In this document: positions 18,305 to 27,810 of the stretch, piece by piece
Numbering within the stretch: position 1 is the first letter of the stretch
How the letters are laid out: the number at the start of each line of letters is the position of its first letter
DNA from: Verrucomicrobiaceae bacterium
GTDB lineage: Bacteria > Verrucomicrobiota > Verrucomicrobiia > Verrucomicrobiales > Verrucomicrobiaceae
Assembly: GCA_016795465.1 (NCBI GenBank)
Contig: JAEUHK010000126.1
Span: forward strand, 124,001 to 188,000
Direction: 5' to 3'
DNA: 64,000 nt
Made by a program: the position numbers and the translations under genes
The notes under the pieces: generated by a model
The model's input: the letters and a program-made list of their open reading frames with translations, nothing else
Told to the model about the DNA's origin: nothing
The model's database searches: none

Positions 18305-19045
18305 ATGACATCGGATGAGATCGCACCAGTGAACCGCGATGCTTTGCAGCTCTCAGATTACGATTTGGAGCTCTGCAGCCGCCTGCTGCTCTCCCCGATG
18401 TCCGATCTCCAGGTGAAGCGCACTGCGCGGCTGCTGCTGGCGATGGATGGCCGGCTAGGCTCAAAAGATCAGCCGGCTGTCAGCGGCATTCCGCGTGCCG
18501 TGCCGGCGGGCATCCGGCGTCTTTATGAAACGGAGGGACTTCAGCGAGTCCTTGCAGAGGGTGTTTCGATGGCTCTTCCAACTGATGCCGCAGCCAAAGA
18601 GCTGGCGTTGTCCCCCCAGGAGCGGTCTTTCTGCCAGCAGATCGTAGGCGAGAGGCTCGGCTCCGCCGGACGTCAGAGGCGTGCTCAGGCGCTGCTGCTG
18701 CTGGACGAGGGAATGACGAAGACAGATGCCGCGCAGTCGAGCGGTGTGTGCGGACGCACCCTGGAGCGCCTCGTGGAGCGGTATCACAAGCAAGGTGCGC
18801 AGAAGGCGGTCAATGACAGCTCGCGCAGTGGACGGCCGGTGCGTTACTCACGGGAGGAATTTGTCCCGCTGATCCGCCGGATCATGCAGCAGACGCGGCC
18901 GGAAACTCTGCGGAAATGGACGATGAGCGACTTGAGGCGCTCGCTGATTCATCAGCGTCGCGAGGCTGAGGGCATCTCGCAGCCGACTCTCAGGGCTCTG
19001 GCGCGGCAAGCTGGCGTGGATTTCAGGCGTCTCGCTGCTCGCTAG
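18305..19045 (+). CDS. Tandem-HTH DNA-binding protein related to the IS630 N-terminal domain
   Basis: This 246-residue protein lies 24 bases after the giant gene on the same strand. Residues about 122-180 (RRAQALLLLDEGMTKTDAAQ, RTLERLVERY, then SRSGRPVRYS) match the winged HTH region of IS630-type transposases and related regulators. No DDE catalytic domain follows. Residues about 26-86 (VKRTARLLLAMDG, IRRLYETEGLQRVL) look like a degenerate second copy of the same unit. It is probably a regulator or a domesticated transposase fragment rather than an active transposase. Its position suggests co-transcription with the giant protein gene, and the convergent gene at 19058 begins 12 bases downstream. 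Confidence 0.7.
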   Translation: MTSDEIAPVNRDALQLSDYDLELCSRLLLSPMSDLQVKRTARLLLAMDGRLGSKDQPAVSGIPRAVPAGIRRLYETEGLQRVLAEGVSMALPTDAAAKELALSPQERSFCQQIVGERLGSAGRQRRAQALLLLDEGMTKTDAAQSSGVCGRTLERLVERYHKQGAQKAVNDSSRSGRPVRYSREEFVPLIRRIMQQTRPETLRKWTMSDLRRSLIHQRREAEGISQPTLRALARQAGVDFRRLAAR

Positions 19046-19057
19046 ACTCCATCGAAT

Positions 19058-20152
19058 TCACTGCTGTAGAGCAGGACCTGCCTTGGGCAGCAGGTGAAGC
19101 AGGTCCGCGGGCCGGAAGGGTTTGCGGAGGAAGCCGTTGGCACCCGCGGCGAGACATCTTGTTTCGTCCGCAACGGTGGCGAAGCCGGACATGCAGATGA
19201 TGGGGATGCCACGAGTGGATTCATCGCCAGCTTGCCGGATCTGCTGTAGAGCCTCGATTCCTGACAGGAGGGGCATGCGGAGGTCCATGAGGATGAGGCT
19301 GGGATGTAGCTGCTGGGCGAGGCGGACGACCTCCAGGCCGTCGATGGCCTTTTCCACGCGGTAGCCGAGATCCTGGAGGTAGCTTCCCAGCACGCTCGCG
19401 AGTGCTTCCTGGTCATCGGCGAGGAGGATGAGCGGGCTTTCAGATGCTGTGGGAGAGGCTTCGGCGCTGCTTGCGGGACTGGTGGTGGCTTCGACTGGTT
19501 GGAGACTGATCCAGCAGCTCCAATCGTAGGGCAATCGAAGGCCTAATGAAGGCAGTTGGCGGGCGTCGTGCTTCAGAACGACTTCTCCTGCTTTCTGAAG
19601 CAGCAAGAGGGCAAGTGGTTCAAGGCGCACGAGCTGCGTTTGCACGGCCGGGTGGTTTTGGAGGCTGCTGGCCTCCGCGGGCAAATGGGAGAGATGCAGG
19701 CGGAAGATGGCATTTTTCGGGACGAGAGCGAGCTGGCAGGTCAGGAGACTGCGGAGCAGCTGTCGGAGCTGTGAAGCCGGCGGGGCGTTTTCTGGAAGTG
19801 GGAGGGCGGAATCGAATTGAAGAGTGATCTGCCGGTTTTCGAGCTGGGCGGCTAATGAGCGGATCACAATCTCACAGTGGTCGTGAAGCTCGGAGGCCTT
19901 GATGGCCGCTGGTTCAGCAGCAGGACGCTGAAGCCAGAGGTCTTCGAGTCCTTCGATCTGGTGGAGGCTGTGCTCGAGTTCCTGCCGGATGGTGCGCACC
20001 GCCTCGGACTGTTTTGGGCTGAGAGGACCGAGGATGCCTTCGGCCAGCGTTTCAGCCTGGGCTGAGATGGCTGCCAGGGGGCCTCGGAGCTTGTGGATCA
20101 CGGCGGCGAGGTGTTCCTGGGACAACGGTTGGGCCATCGGAAAAATGGGCAT
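19058..20152 (-). CDS. Histidine-kinase-like protein with degenerate ATPase region and C-terminal receiver
   Basis: With the ATG at 20152 (MPIFPMAQPL) this is 364 residues. An open frame reaches 20281 but would overlap the divergent regulator's start. Residues 12-70 form a HisKA-like helix pair with H-box VIHKLRGPLAAIS (His20). The following region, where an ATPase domain should be, lacks the N-box Asn and the DxGxG loop (QLRQLLRSLLTCQLAL). The C-terminal third is a complete receiver (LILLADDQE, LILMDLRMP, FLRKPF). It probably acts as a phosphate acceptor or scaffold rather than a kinase (inference). It diverges from the receiver gene at 20280. Confidence 0.82.
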   Translation of the reverse strand: MPIFPMAQPLSQEHLAAVIHKLRGPLAAISAQAETLAEGILGPLSPKQSEAVRTIRQELEHSLHQIEGLEDLWLQRPAAEPAAIKASELHDHCEIVIRSLAAQLENRQITLQFDSALPLPENAPPASQLRQLLRSLLTCQLALVPKNAIFRLHLSHLPAEASSLQNHPAVQTQLVRLEPLALLLLQKAGEVVLKHDARQLPSLGLRLPYDWSCWISLQPVEATTSPASSAEASPTASESPLILLADDQEALASVLGSYLQDLGYRVEKAIDGLEVVRLAQQLHPSLILMDLRMPLLSGIEALQQIRQAGDESTRGIPIICMSGFATVADETRCLAAGANGFLRKPFRPADLLHLLPKAGPALQQ

Positions 20153-20186
20153 GGAAGTGAGTGATGCAGGTGCGGTGGATGGCTGA

Positions 20187-20199
20187 CTAAATGTTTCTT
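20187..20199 (-). promoter_or_regulatory. Shared 13-base element AAGAAACATTTAG in a divergent promoter
   Basis: The minus strand reads AAGAAACATTTAG 35 bases upstream of the ATG at 20152. The identical 13-mer occurs on the plus strand at 29731-29743, in the divergent promoter upstream of another kinase gene. It could be a promoter or regulator site. Confidence 0.4.
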
Positions 20200-20279
20200 T
20201 ATTCTCGGGGGCTGAACGTCCTGTTTCAAGAATGACGGTTATAGTTCTTGGGTCTGTATCAGCCCTTTTCCATCGTCTC

Positions 20280-20690
20280 ATGCCTCCATCTTCATCGCAT
20301 CCTTCCGCCAGCGTCTCTTCGCGCCCCCTTGTTCTGCTGGTGGAGGACCATGATGGCTACCGGCGGATCGTTCGCCAGGCACTCGAGTGCTTTTTGCCAG
20401 AATGGACGGTTTCCGAGGCCGATGGTGTGCAGTCAGCGGCTGAGATGCTGGGCCAGAGCAGGGCGGACGTGCTGGTGTGCGATTTGATCCTGCCAGATGG
20501 CACCGCAGCAGACTTGGTGGACCAGCTTCCGGCCCTGAAGTGCGATCAAACCCAGGTCATCGTCTTCAGCAATCATTCCGCGGAGGCACTGGAACCTCTT
20601 CGAAACCGTCCACAGGTGCGCGGGTGCCTGATGAAGGAGCGTGGATTGAAGGAACTGGCTCTGATGATCGAACAAACGACACCCCGCTGA
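20280..20690 (+). CDS. Single-domain response regulator receiver
   Basis: This 136-residue protein is a receiver domain alone: LVLLVEDHDGYRR, acceptor Asp68 in VLVCDLILPDG, a Ser near the switch position (VIVFSNHS) and Lys in GCLMKERGL. It has no output domain, as in phosphorelay shuttles. It lies 43 bases upstream of the multi-PAS hybrid kinase at 20734 and diverges from the degenerate kinase-receiver at 19058. It may pass phosphate between those proteins. The ATG at 20280 is preferred to an in-frame upstream start at 20232 because the receiver fold begins only about 15 residues after it. Confidence 0.85.
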   Translation: MPPSSSHPSASVSSRPLVLLVEDHDGYRRIVRQALECFLPEWTVSEADGVQSAAEMLGQSRADVLVCDLILPDGTAADLVDQLPALKCDQTQVIVFSNHSAEALEPLRNRPQVRGCLMKERGLKELALMIEQTTPR

Positions 20691-20733
20691 GGTCCTTTGC
20701 TGCCTCTGTGAACTGCCATACCCTCTCCATAGA

Positions 20734-23700
20734 ATGTCCGAAACGCTTCCCAAGTCTGAACACCCCGGTGTGTGGCATCGCGAGATTTTTGACTCGATCC
20801 ATGATGCTGTCTTTGTGCATGATCCGGTCACCGGCCGGATCGAATCCATGAACCGCCGCGCCGAGGCGATGTGGGGCATCCGCCGTGATGAGGTGGGCAT
20901 GCCGACGATCGGCGAGATCAGCGCCAATGTGCCGCCTTACACCCAGGTGGAGGCCTTTGCGTGGATCCGCCGCACCATGGACGAGGGGCCGCAGTTGTTT
21001 GAGTGGCAGGCGCGGCATGCCGAGGGACGGGTTTTCTGGGTGGAGGTGAATTTGTGCCGGGCCGATGTGGGGGGCAGTCCGAAGGTGCTGGCGACGGTGC
21101 GCGACATCACGCGGCGGAAAAAGGCTGAGGAAGAGCTGCGCCGCAGCGAGGAGAAGTTCCGCGCCGTGCTGGGCAACACCAAGGATCCGGTTTACTGTCT
21201 AAACCTGCCGACGCTGACTTATGAATACATCAGCCCGGCGGTGGAGCAGGTGCTGGGGTTCACGATGGAGGAGTGCATGGACGGTGGTCTCGATTTTTTC
21301 AAATCAAGAATCCATCCGGATGATCGCGAGCACTTTGAAAAGAGGATGACCGCATTGCTGGCGGGGGGGACGGAGCCACAGCCGGCGGTGGAGTATCGCT
21401 TTGCTCACAAGAAGCGTGGCTATCGCTGGATCAGTGACACGCGCTCTCTCGTGCATGATGCTGTGGGTCTGGCGGTGGCGATCATCGGAAATCTGCGGGA
21501 CTCCACGCTGCGCAAGGAGCAGGAGGCGGCGCTGCAGCAGCAGGCGCACGCGGCGCTGCTTTCGCATCTGGAGGGCACCTCGCTGGCACTGGTGGAGTGT
21601 GACAGCCAGAACCGCGTGTGCCGCTGGTCTCCGCAGGCGGAGAAGTTGTTTGGCTGGAGCTCGGCGGTGGTCATGGGCAGGCATCCATCGGACTGGGGAT
21701 TTATTCATCCGGATGATCTGCCGCGTGCCGAGGCATCACTGAACCGCCTGCTGGACCGCTCCGAGCCGAGAAACACCTGTGTGCATCGAAACTTTACGCG
21801 GGACGGGCGTGTGCTGGTGTGTGAATGGCATAATTCCGTGCTGCTGAACGAGCAGGGGGAGATCCAGTCGATCCTGCAGCTCGCTTCGGACATCACGCTG
21901 GAGAAGAAGATGGAGGCGGCGCTGCGGGCGATGGCCGAGGGCGCGGAATTGAAGAGCGGTGAGACGTTTTTCCAGTTCCTGTGCCTGCAACTGGCGGACA
22001 CGCTGGACGTGAAATTTGCCTGCGTGTCGATGGTCATTCCGGAGCGTGACCGCATGGTGCGCACGCTGGGCTTTTGCGCGGGCGGAAAGGTGCAGCCAAA
22101 CGTGACCTACTCGGTGATCGGCACGCCTTGCCAGGCCGCCTACAATGGCGAGGAGTGCTTTTACGAGTCGGGCGTGCAGGAGCTCTTCCCGAGTGATGTG
22201 ATGCTCCAGGAGCTGGGTGCGGCCTGCTACATGGGCATGCCGCTGCACGCCTCGGACGGGCGGATCATCGGTCTCATCTCCGTCTTCCACACGAAGGCGA
22301 TGGACAGGCGTGACCGCATCCACGCGATGTTCCAGATCTTTGCCGTGCGGGCGGCGGCGGAGATGGAGCGGCACCAGGCGGAGATGGCGCTGCGCCGCAG
22401 CGAGGAGCGATACGCCCTTGCGGCGAGCGGCTCGACGGCCGGGGTATGGGACTGGGACATCCACACGGGCGGCGTGTATTACTCAACGCGTTTCCGCGAG
22501 CTGCTGGGCTATTCCGCGGAGGAGTTTCCGAGCCTGTTTTTCTCGTGGGAGCAAAAGATGCACCCTGATGACCTGCCGCGGGTGCAGTCTGCCCTCGAAG
22601 CGCATCTGGAAAGACGGGAGCCGTTTTGCGTGGAGCACCGCGTCCGGGTCAAATCCGGCGAGTATCGCTGGTTTGAGGCACGCGGGCAGGCCCTGTGGGA
22701 CCAGAATGACATGCCCTACCGCATGGCTGGCTCCGCGCTGGATGTGCATGAGCGGAAGCTCGATGAGCAAAAGCTGCTGCGCCTGAACAAGCTGCACGCC
22801 ATGTCGAGCGGCATCAATGAAGCCATCGTGCGCATTGAGGAGCCGCAGGGGCTTTACAACGCCGCGGTGCGCATCGCCGTGGAAAAGGGCTGCATGCGCA
22901 TGGCGTGGATCGGCCTGTATGAGCAGGCGTCGATGCAGATCAAGCCGGTGGCCTTTGGCGGGATCTACCAAGGGTATCTCGACGACATCGTGCTTTCGCT
23001 GCGCGAGGGGGATCCATCCGGCATGGGACCTGCCGGCAGGGCCTTCAAGACGGGTTCCCATGTCATCTCAAACGACATCTCGAAGGACGAGACCTTCCAC
23101 TACAAGGAGCGGGCGCTGGTGCGCGGCTTCCGCTCCTGTGCCTCGTTCCCGCTGAAGCCGGACGGCAAGTGCGCCGGCGTGCTGCTGATCTACGCGGATG
23201 AGTGTGACTGCTTCCAGGACGAGGAGGTGCGCGTGTTGTGCGCCCTGGCGGACAATCTCTCCTTTGCCCTCGCTGCCGTGGAGCGTGAGCGGGAGCGCCG
23301 CCATGCCATCGAGGCACTGCGGGAAAACGAGCGCATGATGTCCACGCTGATGAGCAATCTGCCGGGCGCGGTGTACCGCTGCCGCGTGGGCACCCCGCTG
23401 GTGGTGGAATTCATCAGCGAGGGCTGCCTGGATATAACCGGGCACGAGGTTTCGGAGGTCATCGGGAACAAATCAGTCGTTTACGAGCAGTTGGTGCATC
23501 CTGAGGACATCGAAAGTGTGCGCGGAGTGATTCGTGATGCGGTGCAGAGCGGCGATCACTATGAGATGACCTACCGCATCATCGCCCGTGATGGATCGGA
23601 GAAGTGGATATGGGAGCGCGGGCAGGCCATCCCCTGTGATGATGGCGCGGTGAGGCACCTGGAGGGATTCCTCACCGATGTGACGGAAAAGCGGCGCATG

Positions 23701-24855
23701 GAGTCCCAGATGCTCCGGGCTCAGCGCATGGAGAGCATCGGCACCCTGGCTGGCGGCGTGGCGCACGACCTCAACAACATCCTCACGCCGATCCTCATGT
23801 CGCTCACCATTCTGCGCATGAAGCTCACGCAACCGCGGGACGTGGAACTGCTCAACAGCCTGGAGTCCAGCGCCAACCGCGGCGCGGACATGGTGAAGCA
23901 GATTCTCGGCTTTGCCCGCGGTGTGGAAGGGCAAAAAGTGCTTCTGAGGCCCAGAGCCGTGCTTTCCGAGATCGAGCATCTGCTCCAAGAAACCTTCCCG
24001 AAGTCGGTTCATGTCACCTGCGAGTGCAAAGAGGACACTTGGAATGTGGAGGGTGATCCGACGCAGATGCACCAGGTGCTGCTGAACCTCTGCGTCAATG
24101 CCCGCGATGCGATGCCTGATGGTGGTGAGCTGCGTCTCACCATATCCAACTTTCAAATCGACGAGCAGTTTGCCAGCATGTACCACGAGGCCAAGCCTGG
24201 TCCGCATGTGGTCTTTGAGGTAAGTGACTCCGGCATGGGCATCCCAGCAGAGTTACGCGAGCGCATTTTTGAGCCCTTCTTCACCACCAAAGAGGTGGGC
24301 AAGGGCACCGGACTGGGACTCGCGACCACGCTGGGCATCATCAAGTCCCACCGTGGCTTCATTGAGCTCACCAGCCAGATGGGGAAGGGGAGTGTTTTCC
24401 GCGTTTACCTGCCTGCGGCACAGGCGGAGACGGTGACGGTCGTGGCCGAGCCGCCGAAGCATCGTCCGGGGCGTGGTGAGCTCATTCTCGTTGTCGATGA
24501 TGAATCAGCCATCCGCACGGCCACCAGTCATGCACTGGAGGCTTTTGGCTACCGGGTCATCACGGCCTGTGATGGCACGGATGGCATCGCCACCTTCCTG
24601 AAAGGGCCGGAGACACCTATGGCGGTGATTTCGGACATGATGATGCCCGTGATGGATGGCCCGGCGATGATCCAGGCCTTGCAAAAGATCCAGCCAGGCC
24701 TGCCCATCATCGGAGCGAGCGGATTGAACTACCAGATGCAGGCGAAGGTGGAGAGCCTCGGGGTGAAACACTTTTTGCGGAAGCCCTACACGGCAGACGC
24801 TCTCCTCGCTGCCTTGAGCGATCTGCTGGATGGCGGAACGGAGCTTTTGGGCTAG
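20734..24855 (+). CDS. Large soluble multi-PAS/GAF hybrid histidine kinase with receiver
   Basis: This 1373-residue protein has no clear membrane segment. In order it has PAS (IFDSIHDAVFVHDPVTGRI), PAS (VLGNTKDPVYCLNLP), PAS (LALVECDSQNRVCRWS), GAF (about 410-550), PAS (GVWDWDIHTGGVYYSTRF), a second GAF (about 700-850) and a last PAS (NLPGAVYRCRVGTPLVVEF). Then come HisKA with H-box LAGGVAHDLNNILTP, HATPase (NLCVNARDAMPDGG, DSGMGIP, GKGTGLGLATTLGI) and a C-terminal receiver (LILVVDDES, VISDMMMPVMDG, FLRKPY). It probably integrates several cytoplasmic cues and starts a phosphorelay. Its stop overlaps the stop of the convergent kinase gene by four bases. Confidence 0.93.
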   Translation: MSETLPKSEHPGVWHREIFDSIHDAVFVHDPVTGRIESMNRRAEAMWGIRRDEVGMPTIGEISANVPPYTQVEAFAWIRRTMDEGPQLFEWQARHAEGRVFWVEVNLCRADVGGSPKVLATVRDITRRKKAEEELRRSEEKFRAVLGNTKDPVYCLNLPTLTYEYISPAVEQVLGFTMEECMDGGLDFFKSRIHPDDREHFEKRMTALLAGGTEPQPAVEYRFAHKKRGYRWISDTRSLVHDAVGLAVAIIGNLRDSTLRKEQEAALQQQAHAALLSHLEGTSLALVECDSQNRVCRWSPQAEKLFGWSSAVVMGRHPSDWGFIHPDDLPRAEASLNRLLDRSEPRNTCVHRNFTRDGRVLVCEWHNSVLLNEQGEIQSILQLASDITLEKKMEAALRAMAEGAELKSGETFFQFLCLQLADTLDVKFACVSMVIPERDRMVRTLGFCAGGKVQPNVTYSVIGTPCQAAYNGEECFYESGVQELFPSDVMLQELGAACYMGMPLHASDGRIIGLISVFHTKAMDRRDRIHAMFQIFAVRAAAEMERHQAEMALRRSEERYALAASGSTAGVWDWDIHTGGVYYSTRFRELLGYSAEEFPSLFFSWEQKMHPDDLPRVQSALEAHLERREPFCVEHRVRVKSGEYRWFEARGQALWDQNDMPYRMAGSALDVHERKLDEQKLLRLNKLHAMSSGINEAIVRIEEPQGLYNAAVRIAVEKGCMRMAWIGLYEQASMQIKPVAFGGIYQGYLDDIVLSLREGDPSGMGPAGRAFKTGSHVISNDISKDETFHYKERALVRGFRSCASFPLKPDGKCAGVLLIYADECDCFQDEEVRVLCALADNLSFALAAVERERERRHAIEALRENERMMSTLMSNLPGAVYRCRVGTPLVVEFISEGCLDITGHEVSEVIGNKSVVYEQLVHPEDIESVRGVIRDAVQSGDHYEMTYRIIARDGSEKWIWERGQAIPCDDGAVRHLEGFLTDVTEKRRMESQMLRAQRMESIGTLAGGVAHDLNNILTPILMSLTILRMKLTQPRDVELLNSLESSANRGADMVKQILGFARGVEGQKVLLRPRAVLSEIEHLLQETFPKSVHVTCECKEDTWNVEGDPTQMHQVLLNLCVNARDAMPDGGELRLTISNFQIDEQFASMYHEAKPGPHVVFEVSDSGMGIPAELRERIFEPFFTTKEVGKGTGLGLATTLGIIKSHRGFIELTSQMGKGSVFRVYLPAAQAETVTVVAEPPKHRPGRGELILVVDDESAIRTATSHALEAFGYRVITACDGTDGIATFLKGPETPMAVISDMMMPVMDGPAMIQALQKIQPGLPIIGASGLNYQMQAKVESLGVKHFLRKPYTADALLAALSDLLDGGTELLG

Positions 24856-27662
24856 GCGGCGATGGCTCCCAGCACCTGCTGCAGTGCCACCAGCAGGCCG
24901 CTGGTGGTATAGGGCTTGGGAAGAAAGGAATCAGCGCCGCAATCCATGGCCCTGGCGGCGTCCATCTGCGTGCTCACGCCGCTGGCGGCGATGATGCGGG
25001 CGGAAGGGTTGAGCTTGCGGATGACGTGGATGGTGGAGGGGCCGTCCATGATGGGCATCATCATGTCCGTGATCACCGCATCGATCTCCTGATGATGCCT
25101 GGCATAGAGTGCGGCTGCCTCGGCTCCATGGCTGGCGGACATCACACGGTAGCCAAAACTTTGCAGGGACTGGCAGGTGATCTCCCGCACCGGCGTCTCG
25201 TCATCGATCACGAGCACCAGCTGGTTGCTGCCATGAGGTAGGGGCTCCTCACGGGGCACCTCGTTCTCGGCGAGGGCGGATGGGTCAGCGGGCAGAAAAA
25301 TGCGGAAAACGGTGCCTTTGCCGGGAGCGGAGTCGGTTTCGATGAAGCCGCCATGGCTCTTCACCATCGTCAGAGTGGTGGAGAGCCCCAGCCCTGTGCC
25401 TTTGCCGGCCTCCTTGGTGGTGAAGAAGGGGTCGAAAATCTTGCCCAGAAGCTCCGGCGGCATGCCGGTGCCCTCATCACTCACGGTGATGAGCACATGG
25501 GGTCCGCTGCGCGCCTCGCCATGGCTTGCGGCATACTGGGCGTCAATCTGGGTGTTGGAGGCCTGGATGCCGAGCGTGCCGCCGCGTGGCATCGCGTCAC
25601 GGGCGTTCACACACAGGTTCAGCAGCATTTGATGAAGCTGCGTGGCATCGGCATGCACCGGCCACAGGTCCGCCTGCTCGCGCATGTCGAGGAAGATGTT
25701 TTTTGGGAAAGTGTCACGCACCATGCAGCCGATCTCCTGGAGCAGCAGATGCATGCGCAGCGTCTGCCGTGTGCCTTCCACGCCGCGGGCAAAGGAAAGC
25801 AGTTGGCGGATCATGTCCGCGCCACGCCGTGCGTTGGTGGAGATGGTGCCCAGGGTATCGAGACAGGCCTTGTCATTGGTCTTGAGCTTCAACATGTCCA
25901 CAGACACGAAAATCGGCGTGAGCACGTTGTTCAAATCATGGGCGATGCCGCCGGCGAGCGTGCCGATGCTCTCCAGCCGCTGGTTCCGGCTGCTTTGCTC
26001 CTCGGCCTTCTTTTTCGCTGTGATGTCGGTGTTGATGGCCAAAATGGATTTGGGCTGGCCGTCTGCGTCCCTCACAAGCGTCCAGTGCCCCTCGACGATG
26101 ACTTCCTCGCCGGTCTTGGTGACTTGATGGATCTCGCAGATGTGCTCGCCGTCGGCCAGGATCTTCGCCGTCTTGGCTGCCACCATATCGGCTTCCCGGT
26201 AGATCAGCGTGGAAAGATCCCTGCCGACCGCCTCCTGGGCCGTCCATCCGTAGAGGCGTTCCGCGCTCTTGTTCCAGTAGCGGATGGTGTTGTCGAGCCC
26301 TCGCACGATGATCGCATCCCGTGCCATATCGAGCAGCGAGGCTTGTTCACGCAGTTGTTCCGCATCCTGGCGATGCTGTGACTGGGCAAAAACGAGCGAA
26401 ATGAGATTCGCCATCGAGAGCGCAAAACTCTTTTCATCCTCCGTCCAGGTCCGCGGGCCTCCCACATGCCCTTGGCAGAGCACGCCCGCCAGGACGCCGC
26501 TGACGTGCAGCGGCGTGTCGAGCATCGCGCCGATGCCCATGGGCTTCAGGTAGCAATCGCGGAATTCCTGGGTGCGCGGATCGGAGCAGGCATCCTCGGC
26601 GGAGATCATCTCATCCTGCTCAAGGGCGCGGAAATAGCCCGGAAAGTCATTTTTGGAGAGTTCGAGCCCCTGGCTGATTTGGCCTGAAGATCGCTCGATC
26701 AGGCTTAGGCACACGATGCAGCCCTTCGCACGGTCCTTCCGCCACACGCTCACACGCTCCACATTCATGCACTCGGCCGTCGCGGAGACAATCTCCTTCA
26801 AGGATTGGTCCAAGTCGGGATTCTGGAGAATCCCGCGTCTCATCAGCCGGGCGATCGCATCCCGCTGCTGCTCGTAGCGGCGCTGGCTGAGCCGCATGTT
26901 TTCCTCCGCCTGATGGCGGGCCGTGACGTCATGGGAAACGGAAAGGACCTCGCAGACGCGGCCATCCGCGCCGGTCAGGGGCACGCTGTGAGTCTCCACC
27001 CACTTGTCCGTGCCCTTCATGCCGACCATGCGGAAAGTGCCGCTGACGGTCTCCCCCGCCGCAGAACGCTCAGCCAGTTCAACGAAGCGAGCACGGTCCT
27101 CCGGCGTGATGAAACGGGTCACGTCCCGGCCCAAAACATCCTCCGCTTCATTCGCCTCCAAGATGCGCAGTCCAGCGGGATTGATCTCCAGCACACGTCC
27201 TGCAGTGTCAGTGAGTTTCACACATGCAGGCTCATGGTCGAGGATTGCACGCAGGCGGGATGCATCTTCCTTGTCGCGTGGCACGGGAGTCCTTTCCTCC
27301 AGTGGCACTTCAATCAGGGTGATGAGGGCACCCGGCAGGTCTACGGTGCTCTGAGATGTCAGGGTGACCTCGATCTGAGGACTGCCCGGTGTGGACTCGG
27401 GCACCTGAAAACGCCTTGCTGGCCCTCCTTGCAGCACGCCGTTCACGAGATCGACCGCGGCCAGCGAAGCCTCCGGCTCCCGCAGGCAGTCACGAACAAG
27501 GTCGAAGCCAGAATTCCCCTTAGCAGGAGGCCTGCCGGCCCACCGAGGGAAAACATCAAGCTCACCGGAGACGCGCTCGATCATGCCATGAGCATTGATT
27601 TGAACCACCAAGCAGCGGCCAAAGGTGAGCGCGACTGCCTGAGGTTGGTGCGCATTGGTCAT
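24852..27662 (-). CDS. Soluble PAS/GAF hybrid histidine kinase with receiver
   Basis: The frame is open to an ATG at 27800. I prefer the ATG at 27662 (MTNAHQPQAV, 936 residues) because the first 46 residues of the longer form are Arg/Ser-rich and domain-free, though no Shine-Dalgarno decides it. The layout is an N-terminal PAS-like region, PAS (ILDHEPACVKLTDTAGRVLE), GAF (LKEIVSATAECMNVERVSVW), PAS (MARDAIIVRGLDNTIRYWNK), HisKA with H-box LAGGIAHDLNNVLTP, HATPase (DEGTGMP, GKGTGLGLSTTL) and receiver (LVLVIDDETP, VITDMMMPIMDG, FLPKPY). The catalytic part closely resembles that of the convergent kinase at 20734, so the two are paralogues. It may be co-transcribed with the kinase gene upstream at 27811-29631. 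Confidence 0.9.
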   Translation of the reverse strand: MTNAHQPQAVALTFGRCLVVQINAHGMIERVSGELDVFPRWAGRPPAKGNSGFDLVRDCLREPEASLAAVDLVNGVLQGGPARRFQVPESTPGSPQIEVTLTSQSTVDLPGALITLIEVPLEERTPVPRDKEDASRLRAILDHEPACVKLTDTAGRVLEINPAGLRILEANEAEDVLGRDVTRFITPEDRARFVELAERSAAGETVSGTFRMVGMKGTDKWVETHSVPLTGADGRVCEVLSVSHDVTARHQAEENMRLSQRRYEQQRDAIARLMRRGILQNPDLDQSLKEIVSATAECMNVERVSVWRKDRAKGCIVCLSLIERSSGQISQGLELSKNDFPGYFRALEQDEMISAEDACSDPRTQEFRDCYLKPMGIGAMLDTPLHVSGVLAGVLCQGHVGGPRTWTEDEKSFALSMANLISLVFAQSQHRQDAEQLREQASLLDMARDAIIVRGLDNTIRYWNKSAERLYGWTAQEAVGRDLSTLIYREADMVAAKTAKILADGEHICEIHQVTKTGEEVIVEGHWTLVRDADGQPKSILAINTDITAKKKAEEQSSRNQRLESIGTLAGGIAHDLNNVLTPIFVSVDMLKLKTNDKACLDTLGTISTNARRGADMIRQLLSFARGVEGTRQTLRMHLLLQEIGCMVRDTFPKNIFLDMREQADLWPVHADATQLHQMLLNLCVNARDAMPRGGTLGIQASNTQIDAQYAASHGEARSGPHVLITVSDEGTGMPPELLGKIFDPFFTTKEAGKGTGLGLSTTLTMVKSHGGFIETDSAPGKGTVFRIFLPADPSALAENEVPREEPLPHGSNQLVLVIDDETPVREITCQSLQSFGYRVMSASHGAEAAALYARHHQEIDAVITDMMMPIMDGPSTIHVIRKLNPSARIIAASGVSTQMDAARAMDCGADSFLPKPYTTSGLLVALQQVLGAIAA

Positions 27663-27810
27663 TTGACCATTAAAAACATTCGCGCGTGAATGCGCAAGCA
27701 CGGTTCTGAGATTCCTGCTAGATCGTCGGAGGGGACGGCGGCCGGCGGAAGATCCGCCAGCGATGCTGGAAGGCTCGTCAACCTGGACAAGAGACCTCAT
27801 GGCATGCGCA

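Noticed and set aside
18305-19045. IS630 insertion sequence
   Set aside because: Only the HTH part is present. There is no DDE domain, no terminal inverted repeats and no target duplication seen around the gene.
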